A DNA stretch of 64,000 nucleotides from positions 992,001 to 1,056,000 of the forward strand of contig NZ_CP012541.1 of NCBI RefSeq assembly GCF_001298465.1, in the 5' to 3' direction. The translations under genes were made by a program, and so were the position numbers. Origin of the DNA: Campylobacter concisus (GTDB taxonomy: Bacteria; Campylobacterota; Campylobacteria; Campylobacterales; Campylobacteraceae). Shown piece after piece: positions 34,661 through 42,348 of this stretch. The notes beneath the pieces are model-generated. The model worked only from the letters and a program-made list of their open reading frames with translations. It made no database searches and was not told the DNA's origin. Each line of letters opens with the position of its first letter. Positions within the stretch are counted from its first letter, which is position 1.

Positions 34661-35364
34661 GCTAGTTCCTGATAATCAACACTGTTTGTATTAGCTTTTT
34701 TAAAAATTTCAATCGCCTCTTTTGTATGCGAGCCATTTTCGCTCATCACTAAAGGTGGCAAAATTTTTAACTTTGAGTTTGAATTATTTCTTACCTCAAA
34801 TAAGGCTAAATTTGCTGGTTTATCAGCCTTTGTATGAATAAATTTTAGGCTTACTAAATTTAGCTTAAACTCTTTTAGAGATGCTATGATCTGGCTAAGA
34901 TCATCAGGTGCATAGCAAAAAAACGCCCTTTTGTGAGGCTTTAAATTTACACTTATACCTTTTATAAAGTCTTTTAAACTTAAAGAGCTTGTGTATCTAC
35001 TAACCTTTATATGCTCATCTTCGCTTTGTTTCGTACCCTCGTGATAAAATGGAGGATTTGATACGATGAGGTCAAATTTCTCGCTATCTTTAAAATCTGC
35101 AAAATTAGCATTTATAATTTCTGCCTCCAAGCCGTTCTTACTGGCGTTAAATTTAGAAATTTCACCATTTATTTGCAAGATATCAAGCAAGCTTAGGCTG
35201 GAATTTTTAAAGTCGCGTTTAAGTAAAAGCCCAAGTATCCCGCACCCTGCGCCAACGTCTAAAATTCTGCCTGAAAAATTTTTCAAACTTGATCTTATAA
35301 AATCATAAAGTACCAGCGTATCGCTGTTGTAGCGATAGCCACTTTTTAGCTGAGCCAAGATCAT
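34657..35364 (-). CDS. tRNA1(Val) adenine-N6 methyltransferase-like protein
   Basis: This 235-residue protein is an S-adenosylmethionine-dependent methyltransferase. The SAM-binding motif DVGAGCGILG is at residues 36-45 and the catalytic NPPF at 103-106, the signature of N6-adenine or amino-methylating enzymes. The opening (FRYNSDTLVLYDFI-like, ending in a GxRYNSDT pattern) matches the TrmN6/YfiC family, which modifies A37 of tRNA1(Val). The match is by motif and length, so the exact substrate remains inferred. It overlaps its neighbours on both sides by 4 bp. Confidence 0.82.
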   Translation of the reverse strand: MILAQLKSGYRYNSDTLVLYDFIRSSLKNFSGRILDVGAGCGILGLLLKRDFKNSSLSLLDILQINGEISKFNASKNGLEAEIINANFADFKDSEKFDLIVSNPPFYHEGTKQSEDEHIKVSRYTSSLSLKDFIKGISVNLKPHKRAFFCYAPDDLSQIIASLKEFKLNLVSLKFIHTKADKPANLALFEVRNNSNSKLKILPPLVMSENGSHTKEAIEIFKKANTNSVDYQELA

Positions 35365-37613
35365 CTATAAACCTTAATGATAAAGCCACGCGTGACATCT
35401 TTTACGATCACTTCGGAGCTAAAGCTGATCCTTGCAAAATCGCCAAATTCTTCTTTTATAAGCTCGGCTGCTGCCTTTGCGCGCTCTTTACCAACGCCAT
35501 AATTTACATAGTTATTTAGCCTGCCAAGATCGTCTTTTTTGATGCTTTGAGCCACATTTGACGGGATGACAAAATTTTTCTTATCTACGATCGGAATTAT
35601 CTCATAAAGGTAGTTTGAGTTAAATCTTTGCAAAAATTCGCTCACTCTATTCTTACACATCACGCTAATCTTATCTTTTGCGTCCATGTCATCGCACTCA
35701 AGGCTAGAGATCAAAACTAGCTTTGTTGGCGTCTCTGGCTTAGTTGTCGCCTGCAAGATATTTTTTAAATTCACATTTTCGTTTTCAAGCTCATCTTGCC
35801 TATTTAAATTTTGCTCGATATCTTTTTGAAGTTCGATGATTTTGGCATTTACTGGACTTCCTTTTACGCTAGATGAGCTAAGTTCATTTATTTTAGAATT
35901 TAACCTTTCAATCGTCTTATTACTCTCGTTTAACTTATGTTTTGCGCTTTCAAGCTCATTTTGTAAGCTTAGTAAATTTTTACCGCCACTTTTATTGCTA
36001 TCAGCAAAAAGAGCTGACGTATCGGCTATCTTTTTTTGCAAAATATTTATTTGCTGACGCAAAATTTCATAATTTTGCATATCGATCTTTAGCGTCCTTT
36101 TTTGAGCTTCTAGCTCACTTTGCTTTGCTGCTAGCATTTGGCTTGTTTGCGTGAGATTATTTTCTAGCTCTTTTATCTTTTCATCTTTTAAGTTTATCTT
36201 TGCACTTAAATTTTTTAACTCGCTGTCATTTAAACCAAGCTTTTGAGTCTGCAAAGAGATAGTTTGATTTTGCTCAAACAAAGTTTTTAAAAATTTATTC
36301 GTCTTTGTATCAAGCGTCTTTAGCTCATCTCGTGCATTTTTAAAGCTCTCTTCACTTAAATTTAGCTTTTTATTTAGCTCACTTAGACTTGCATTTGCAT
36401 CTAAATTTTGCTTCTCTAGCTTTTTGTTTATCAAATTTGCCCGTTCAAGCTCTTTTTTAAGTGAATTTATATTTTCATTTGCGAGTTTATTTTCCTGCTC
36501 GCTTTTAAGATTTTTTTCTTTTAGATCATTAAAACTTTTATGAAGTGCCGCAAGAGAGGCGTTTAGCTCTAAATTTTTACCATTATAGTTTTCAACTGCT
36601 AAATCTTTTGAGTTTAAATTTTTCTTTATCTCATCAAGCTCATAAATTTTGTCCTTCAAGGTAGTTTGATTTGATTCAAGTGCTTCCTCAAGATCAATTA
36701 TCTTATTTGCCTTTTTTGAAAGCTCATCCTCCATAACACTCTTTTGCGTTTCAAAGCCATCAGTTAGTGCATTTATCTCTTTTTCGTAGCTAAATTTTTG
36801 TGTCTTAGCGTCATTTTTTGCTCGCTCGATCTCCTCTTTTAAAAGCAGAATTTCTTTTTTTTCGTTTTTATCTTTTTCATTTTGAGTATTTTCATACTCT
36901 TTTATTAGTGCGTCTTTTTGAGCCAGTGTCGTATTTAGCTCTATATTTTGCTCTTTTAAAGCTGTGTAATTTGCCTCAGCCATCTCTTTAAATTTAGCAA
37001 AATTTGCTTCGATGTCTTTTACCTTACTTTCATCGCCATTTTTTGCCTCATTTATCGCATTTTCAAGGTCTATTATCTTTTTTTCATAGGCTTTTGAGCT
37101 CTCTATCATATCAGCTTGAGCTTCATTTAGCCGTTTTGTGAGAGTTTGTATATTTTCAAAGTGTTGTGCTTCAAGCTCGCCTAGCGTCTTTTGATTTTTC
37201 TCAACTATCTCATTTTTTTCATTTTCGATATTTTTTTTCATCTCTGAAATTTTGCTTATAAAGTCTAAATTTTTCTCGCTGATATCGACATTATCAGTAG
37301 CTAAAATTTTATTTTTTTTACTTAGCTCACGAACTTGTTCTTGAAGTTCATTTACATCATTTGATAAATTTTGATCGTTCGTTTCAGTAAAATTTTGGAT
37401 ATAGCTTTTTGGAGTTATATATCCGCCATATTCGTAAAGATCGTCTTTGCTGATATATTTTTGTCTCTCTTCTTCTGGCAAATTATCAAAATTTATAGAA
37501 TAAATCGTTTGATTAGTATCTTTTGGTATCTCATCCTCTTTTGGAGATTTAAAAAACGATAGGCAAAAGCCAGCTATCAAACAAAAAATAGCTAGTAAAA
37601 TTTTATTTATCAA
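35361..37613 (-). CDS. Membrane-anchored coiled-coil protein with OmpA-like C-terminal domain
   Basis: I do not recognise this 750-residue protein as a named gene. A single N-terminal membrane segment (residues about 4-22) is followed by roughly 500 residues (about 85-620) of heptad-rich coiled coil full of Lys, Glu, Asn and Leu. A compact C-terminal domain (about 635-750) contains VNYGVGKERAKAAAELIKEE, reminiscent of the OmpA/MotB peptidoglycan-binding helix. The layout suggests a filament spanning the periplasm from inner membrane to cell wall. That function is inference only. It overlaps the methyltransferase gene by 4 bp and is the third long gene after aroF and the reductase. Confidence 0.6.
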   Translation of the reverse strand: MINKILLAIFCLIAGFCLSFFKSPKEDEIPKDTNQTIYSINFDNLPEEERQKYISKDDLYEYGGYITPKSYIQNFTETNDQNLSNDVNELQEQVRELSKKNKILATDNVDISEKNLDFISKISEMKKNIENEKNEIVEKNQKTLGELEAQHFENIQTLTKRLNEAQADMIESSKAYEKKIIDLENAINEAKNGDESKVKDIEANFAKFKEMAEANYTALKEQNIELNTTLAQKDALIKEYENTQNEKDKNEKKEILLLKEEIERAKNDAKTQKFSYEKEINALTDGFETQKSVMEDELSKKANKIIDLEEALESNQTTLKDKIYELDEIKKNLNSKDLAVENYNGKNLELNASLAALHKSFNDLKEKNLKSEQENKLANENINSLKKELERANLINKKLEKQNLDANASLSELNKKLNLSEESFKNARDELKTLDTKTNKFLKTLFEQNQTISLQTQKLGLNDSELKNLSAKINLKDEKIKELENNLTQTSQMLAAKQSELEAQKRTLKIDMQNYEILRQQINILQKKIADTSALFADSNKSGGKNLLSLQNELESAKHKLNESNKTIERLNSKINELSSSSVKGSPVNAKIIELQKDIEQNLNRQDELENENVNLKNILQATTKPETPTKLVLISSLECDDMDAKDKISVMCKNRVSEFLQRFNSNYLYEIIPIVDKKNFVIPSNVAQSIKKDDLGRLNNYVNYGVGKERAKAAAELIKEEFGDFARISFSSEVIVKDVTRGFIIKVYR

Positions 37614-37615
37614 GC

Positions 37616-38584
37616 TTATGCCTTGCCCTTTAAAATGTCTTTTATGACGTGATGAGCGTGATTTAGAGCAACGACTATTGAGCCACCATTTTTTAGCACG
37701 ATGTCACCGCCCACATAAAGTCCTGGCACGCTACTTTGGTAGTTACTATCAACTATTGGAGTGCCTTTTTCATCAATTTTTATCTGACATTTTTGTAAAA
37801 AATCAACCGGACTTGAGCCACCTATTGCATAGACAACTCTGTCATAAACGCGAATTTTACCATTTTCGTAATGCACTCTAACTTTGCCTGATTCGTTATC
37901 TATCTCTTTTATATCGTGATTTAGCCTAACTTTTATCTTACCGTGCTTTTCTAGCTCCCAAAGTGCACTTAAATTTGTCTCATTTACGCGGCTAAAATTA
38001 TCTTTTCTATAAGCGATTGTAGTTTTATTGTATTGGCAAAGCTCGATCGCATACTCAACTGCTGAGTTTCCGCCACCTACGACAAGCACCTTTTCGCCGT
38101 TTGTACAGTTATCAAGGTTAAAATTTACAACTGAGTTTAGTGAAGGTGGGATTTTATAATCAGGCTTATTTGGTCGTCCCATTTTGCCAATTGATATCAT
38201 CACATTTTTAGCTTCATATACGGCTTTTGATGTAGTTACTTTAAAAATTTCTCCATCTTTTTTCACGCTCTCTACTTCAGAATTAAAAAAAGCTTCAATC
38301 TTTTCAGTATCAAGCAGCTTGTCAAAATAATCAAGCGTGCTCTCTTTCGTGCCATCCTCAAATGAAACTACGCCATGTATCGTACTATCTTGCCCTTTAT
38401 ACTCTTTATCTACGCGTTTATTATCTTTATAAAATTTTCTTATCGTTTGGCTGTGATTATCACCTTTTTCAAGAAGCAAAACGTTGTTTAAGCCATTTCT
38501 TTTTGCCTCAACTACGCTAGCAATTCCACAAGGTCCGCCACCAACAACAATTAGATCATAAACATTTACCATCTTTTTCTCCAA
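37616..38584 (-). CDS. YpdA-like FAD/NAD(P)-dependent oxidoreductase
   Basis: This 322-residue flavoprotein has an N-terminal FAD motif GGGPCGIASVVEA (residues about 15-27), an internal NAD(P) motif VGGGNSAVEYA near residue 168 and a C-terminal VGGDIV segment, the layout of thioredoxin reductases. The redox CxxC of thioredoxin reductase is absent, which places it nearer the YpdA-type disulfide reductases. Since Campylobacter is not known to make bacillithiol, the real substrate is uncertain. It lies 12 bp downstream of aroF. Confidence 0.82.
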   Translation of the reverse strand: MEKKMVNVYDLIVVGGGPCGIASVVEAKRNGLNNVLLLEKGDNHSQTIRKFYKDNKRVDKEYKGQDSTIHGVVSFEDGTKESTLDYFDKLLDTEKIEAFFNSEVESVKKDGEIFKVTTSKAVYEAKNVMISIGKMGRPNKPDYKIPPSLNSVVNFNLDNCTNGEKVLVVGGGNSAVEYAIELCQYNKTTIAYRKDNFSRVNETNLSALWELEKHGKIKVRLNHDIKEIDNESGKVRVHYENGKIRVYDRVVYAIGGSSPVDFLQKCQIKIDEKGTPIVDSNYQSSVPGLYVGGDIVLKNGGSIVVALNHAHHVIKDILKGKA

Positions 38585-38596
38585 ATTTTATAAATT

Positions 38597-39937
38597 CTAA
38601 GCTTTTTTAACTAGATCAGCCATCAAGAATGCAAGCTCAAGTGCCTGATCAGCATTTAGCCTTGGATCACATTGTGTTTCATATCTTTGCTCAAGCGAAC
38701 TTTCAGTGATATTTAATGCCCCACCCGTGCACTCAGTCACGTCTTGGCCTGTCATCTCAAGATGTACGCCGCCAGCCCTTGTGCCCTCAGCTTTGTGAAT
38801 TTCAAAAAAGCTTCTAACTTCACTTATTATCTTGTCAAATTCTCTGGTTTTGTAGTTATTTGAGGTTTTTACGGTGTTGCCATGCATCGGATCGATACTA
38901 TAAACGATATTTAGCCCTTCTCGCTTTAGCTCTCTTAAAATTTTTGGTAAATTTTCGCCTATCTTATCAGCACCCATTCTGATTATCACGTTTAGTCTGC
39001 CAGCTTCATTTTCTGGATTTAGTTTATTTGCAAGAGCGACGACATCTTCAGCCTTTGCACTTGGTCCGATCTTTACACCGATAGGATTTTTCACACCACT
39101 TAAAAAATGTACGTGAGCGTCGTTTATACCACGTGTTCTTTCGCCTATCCAAAGCATATGAGCCGAGCAGTCGTACCACTCACCACTAAGGCTATCAACC
39201 CTAGTTAGTGCCTCTTCATAAGGCAAAAGTAGCGCCTCGTGAGATGTATAGACTGCGGTTTGATTTATCGCTGGAGTGTTTGCCGAAGTGATGCCACAAG
39301 CTGCCATGAAAGATAGAGTTTTTGTTAGATCGTCAGCTAGTTTAGCGTATTTCTCACCGATCTCTGGCCTTTTAACAAAGCCTAAATTCCACTTATGCAC
39401 CTGATGAAGGTCAGCCAAACCTCCTCTTGAAAAGGCTCTTAAGAGGTTCATCGTAGAAGCACTTTGATAGTAGGCCTCTATCATGCGTTTTGGGTCGGCA
39501 ACTCTAGCTTTTTCGTCAAATTCAAAGCCATTTATGATGTCACCTCTATAGCTTGGCAACTTAACGCCATTTACCTCTTCATAATCGCTACTTCTAGGCT
39601 TTGCAAACTGCCCTGCTACGCGGCCTACTTTGACCACTGGACAGCCACCGCCAAAGGTTAAAACTATCGCCATTTGAAGTAAGACCTTAAACATATCTCT
39701 GATGTTGTTTGCGTTAAAATTTGTAAAGCTCTCAGCGCAGTCGCCACCTTGAAGCAAAAAGGCCTCGCCATTGCAAACTTTTGCAAGCTCATTTTTAAGA
39801 CTTCTAGCCTCGCCAGCAAATACCAAAGGTGGAAGTGCTTTTAGTTTTTCTTCAGCCTCTTTAAGCTCTTTTAAATTTGGATAAGTTGGTTGTTGTAAGA
39901 TATTAAATTCTCTCCAACTATCTCTGTTCCAAGTCAT
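38597..39937 (-). CDS. aroF: Class II DAHP synthase
   Basis: This enzyme condenses phosphoenolpyruvate and erythrose 4-phosphate to DAHP, the first step of aromatic amino acid synthesis. At 446 residues it is the plant-like class II type. Visible motifs include [11 protein letters not shown] near residue 61, [14 protein letters not shown] near 100, [11 protein letters not shown]-like [15 protein letters not shown] near 225, and [18 protein letters not shown] near 400. The start is preceded by a TATAAT promoter at 39973-39978. The first two genes after it are the reductase and the coiled-coil protein. The symbol is used loosely, since naming of DAHP synthases varies. Confidence 0.94.
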   Translation of the reverse strand: MTWNRDSWREFNILQQPTYPNLKELKEAEEKLKALPPLVFAGEARSLKNELAKVCNGEAFLLQGGDCAESFTNFNANNIRDMFKVLLQMAIVLTFGGGCPVVKVGRVAGQFAKPRSSDYEEVNGVKLPSYRGDIINGFEFDEKARVADPKRMIEAYYQSASTMNLLRAFSRGGLADLHQVHKWNLGFVKRPEIGEKYAKLADDLTKTLSFMAACGITSANTPAINQTAVYTSHEALLLPYEEALTRVDSLSGEWYDCSAHMLWIGERTRGINDAHVHFLSGVKNPIGVKIGPSAKAEDVVALANKLNPENEAGRLNVIIRMGADKIGENLPKILRELKREGLNIVYSIDPMHGNTVKTSNNYKTREFDKIISEVRSFFEIHKAEGTRAGGVHLEMTGQDVTECTGGALNITESSLEQRYETQCDPRLNADQALELAFLMADLVKKA

Positions 39938-39972
39938 AAATTTTTCCTATCTTTTACCTTAATTTAGCGCTG

Positions 39973-39978
39973 ATTATA
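39973..39978 (-). promoter_or_regulatory. -10 element for aroF operon
   Basis: TATAAT on the minus strand in the context TTTTGCGTGATATAATC has an extended -10 character common in Campylobacter. It lies about 36 bp upstream of the aroF start. Confidence 0.6.
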
Positions 39979-40033
39979 TCACGCAAAACTTAAAAAATAA
40001 AAGCCATTAATGGGTTATTAAAGATATTTTGCA

Positions 40034-40039
40034 TACAAT
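40034..40039 (+). promoter_or_regulatory. -10 element for the EamA/RarD gene pair
   Basis: TACAAT at 40034-40039 in the context TTTTGCATACAATC lies 41 bp before the ATG at 40081. A GAGAGGA ribosome-binding site follows at about 40066-40072. Confidence 0.45.
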
Positions 40040-40080
40040 CGCTACTTTAAATTTACTCAAAAAAAGAGAGGATTTTTTTC

Positions 40081-40968
40081 ATGATAAAAGGCATTTTTTA
40101 TTCGCTTTTGGCATCAGTTTTATTTAACTGCATTTACTACATGTCAGTGCTCATGAACCCCATCAGCACACAAGCTCTTATTGGATACCGCATGATCTTT
40201 GCCATGCCTTTTGTCATCGCCGCCATTTTTTTGTTAAAACAGCAGCGAAATTTCAAATTTTTACTTCTAAAAATAAAGCTAAAACCTAAAATTTTACTAG
40301 TTTTGCTTGCTACCTCGCTCATCGTCTCATTTCAGATGTGGCTCTATCTCTGGGCTCCAAGTAACGGCGCAGCGCTAAAAGTCTCTATAGGCTACCTCAT
40401 CATGCCAATAGTCATGGTCCTTTTTGGGCGGATATTTTTCAAAGAGCACCTCTCAAAAACAAAGCTAGCATCGATATTTTTTGCTGCCATTGGCGTCTTT
40501 AGCACAGCAGTCATTAGTGGTGGCATCTCGTGGGAGAGCGCTGTAGTTTTTTGCCTTTATCCAGTCTATTTTACCATTAGAAAGTACTACAACCTTGCAA
40601 ATTTCTCAAGCTTTGTTATCGAGATAATTTTTATGTTTTTATTCTCATTTTATTTTGCGCTCACAGCCGATATGGACTACGTAATGAGCCAAAATCCAAA
40701 CATCTACTATCTGCTCATCTTGCTTGGTGCTATCAGCGGCATAGCCCTCATCGCCCAGATCCTCTCAAGCACGCTCGTGCCGATAAATGTACTAGGTTTG
40801 CTTACATATTTTGAGCCTATAATGATGCTTTTTGTCTCATTTGCCATCGGCGAGAGACTGGAGAAAAGCTCATACTTTTTGATGATCTGCCTAGCCATCT
40901 CTGTCACGCTTTTAATGATAGATAGTATAAATTCTATAAAAGGCGACAAAAATACCAAGACTAAATGA
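40081..40968 (+). CDS. RarD/EamA family transporter (first of a tandem pair)
   Basis: This 295-residue integral membrane protein has about ten hydrophobic helices in two EamA halves, the drug/metabolite transporter fold. The opening IKGIFYSLLASVLFNCIYY and ALIGYRMIFAMP resemble RarD proteins. Related proteins export or import amino acids, sugars or small molecules; the substrate cannot be assigned. Its stop overlaps an ATG that begins the next gene, itself a RarD-like protein. The two differ enough to be an old duplication. Confidence 0.85.
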   Translation: MIKGIFYSLLASVLFNCIYYMSVLMNPISTQALIGYRMIFAMPFVIAAIFLLKQQRNFKFLLLKIKLKPKILLVLLATSLIVSFQMWLYLWAPSNGAALKVSIGYLIMPIVMVLFGRIFFKEHLSKTKLASIFFAAIGVFSTAVISGGISWESAVVFCLYPVYFTIRKYYNLANFSSFVIEIIFMFLFSFYFALTADMDYVMSQNPNIYYLLILLGAISGIALIAQILSSTLVPINVLGLLTYFEPIMMLFVSFAIGERLEKSSYFLMICLAISVTLLMIDSINSIKGDKNTKTK

Positions 40969-41008
40969 GAGCCAAAAAGGCGTTATTCTCGCGCTTAGCG
41001 CCTTTTTT

Positions 41009-41839
41009 ATGTGGGGATTTTTGGCGGTTTATTTCAACCTCTTTAGCAAAGATGTCGATGCTTATGAAATTTTAGCTCACAGAGTCATTTGGTCATTTTT
41101 CTTAATGGCTGGAGTGCTTTATTTTAGTGGCAAAATGGGCGAAATTTTTACTTTACTTAAAGATATTCGTTCGCTAAAAACCTTATTTTTGAGTGGTATA
41201 TTTATCACCACAAACTGGGGCGTTTATGTATATGCAGTTAGCAATGGCAAAATTTTGGACACAAGCCTGGGCTATTTTATAAATCCACTAATAAGCATGC
41301 TTCTTGGTGTTATTATCTTTAAAGAAAGGCTAAATAAAAGCGGAATTTTAGCCATTTGCATAGTCGTTTTAGCCATTAGCATACAAATTTATGCCCAAGG
41401 CGGATTGCCATTAGTTTCCATCATCTTGCCGCTTTCATTTGGATTTTACGCAGCAGTTAGAAAGATGGCAAAGATTAGCGCATTTAACGGGCTTTTTATA
41501 GAGACATTTTTTATGTTCCCATTTGCACTTGCTTACGTCCTTTACATAGCATTTTTAGGTAAAAGCCATTTTGGACTAAACGAAGACTCACTTTTAATGA
41601 TCGCTTCAAGTATCGTAACCATCGTGCCACTTGTCGCTTTTAACGCAGCTGCTACAAGGATAAATTTAACCACGATCGGCTACTTGCAATACATCTCGCC
41701 GACCATCGCGATCCTTTGTGCGGTCTTCATTTACGGCGAAAATTTAGACGGCTACAAGGTCATCTCGTTTTGTATGATCTGGCTAGCACTTGCGATAATT
41801 AGCATAGATAAATTTAGAAAAAGGAGTAAAAATGAATAA
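41009..41839 (+). CDS. rarD: RarD/EamA family transporter (second copy, 5' end apparently frameshifted)
   Basis: The open frame from ATG 41009 gives 276 residues, a RarD-like transporter whose first helix is cut short. In the same frame, upstream codons continue the family N-terminus KGVILALSAFFMWGFLAVYF without any usable start. An ATG at 40965, coupled to the previous stop, is in another frame and reads MRAKK. One extra A in the run of five at 40974-40978 would join them into MRAKKGVILALSAFFMWG. So the real gene probably starts at 40965 with a one-base indel, a switch or a sequencing error. The substrate is unknown. Confidence 0.8.
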   Translation: MWGFLAVYFNLFSKDVDAYEILAHRVIWSFFLMAGVLYFSGKMGEIFTLLKDIRSLKTLFLSGIFITTNWGVYVYAVSNGKILDTSLGYFINPLISMLLGVIIFKERLNKSGILAICIVVLAISIQIYAQGGLPLVSIILPLSFGFYAAVRKMAKISAFNGLFIETFFMFPFALAYVLYIAFLGKSHFGLNEDSLLMIASSIVTIVPLVAFNAAATRINLTTIGYLQYISPTIAILCAVFIYGENLDGYKVISFCMIWLALAIISIDKFRKRSKNE

Positions 41840-42284
41840 TGTGACGATTTATTTGCTGCTTGCGTTCTTTGCGGCGCTTATTTTATATTTTCAGATGCAA
41901 AAACTAACCAGAAAGCTCGACGAAGAGGGAGCGGTGCCAGCTTATCAAAAGGCCGCACAGGAGGTTTTAGAAAATTTAAGCAACGCTGAGAAATATCCAA
42001 AATTTTGCAACGTAATATTTAAAAAAATAAACGCCTTAAGGCAAGATATTTTATTTGAAGATGCACTAAATAGTGAGTCTGAAAAAGATAAAGCATTAGA
42101 TGCCTTAGAGCAAATAAGAGAAAAACTGGAAACTTTATCAAAGCAAGAAAATTTAAGCTGGGAGAGCGAACTCTTTGCGATCTTGGACGAGCTAGATAGC
42201 TTTATAAAGATAAATTTCAAAAACGGCGAAGATAGAGCTGAAGAGCTAAGAGAGGAGCTAAAGAGAGAATTTGATGAGTTGTAA
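41832..42284 (+). CDS. Small membrane-anchored hypothetical protein
   Basis: This 150-residue protein has an N-terminal hydrophobic segment (VTIYLLLAFFAALILYF, residues 4-20) followed by a charged helical cytoplasmic or periplasmic part rich in Glu and Lys. No motif is recognised. The ATG overlaps the end of the RarD-like gene by 8 bp and an AAAGGAG site precedes it, so it is probably in the same transcript. Its role is unknown. Confidence 0.7.
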   Translation: MNNVTIYLLLAFFAALILYFQMQKLTRKLDEEGAVPAYQKAAQEVLENLSNAEKYPKFCNVIFKKINALRQDILFEDALNSESEKDKALDALEQIREKLETLSKQENLSWESELFAILDELDSFIKINFKNGEDRAEELREELKREFDEL

Positions 42285-42348
42285 AAAGATACTTAAAAAG
42301 TGTAAGCTATAGAATAATGGGAGTAATCAAAAACTACAGGAGAGAAAT

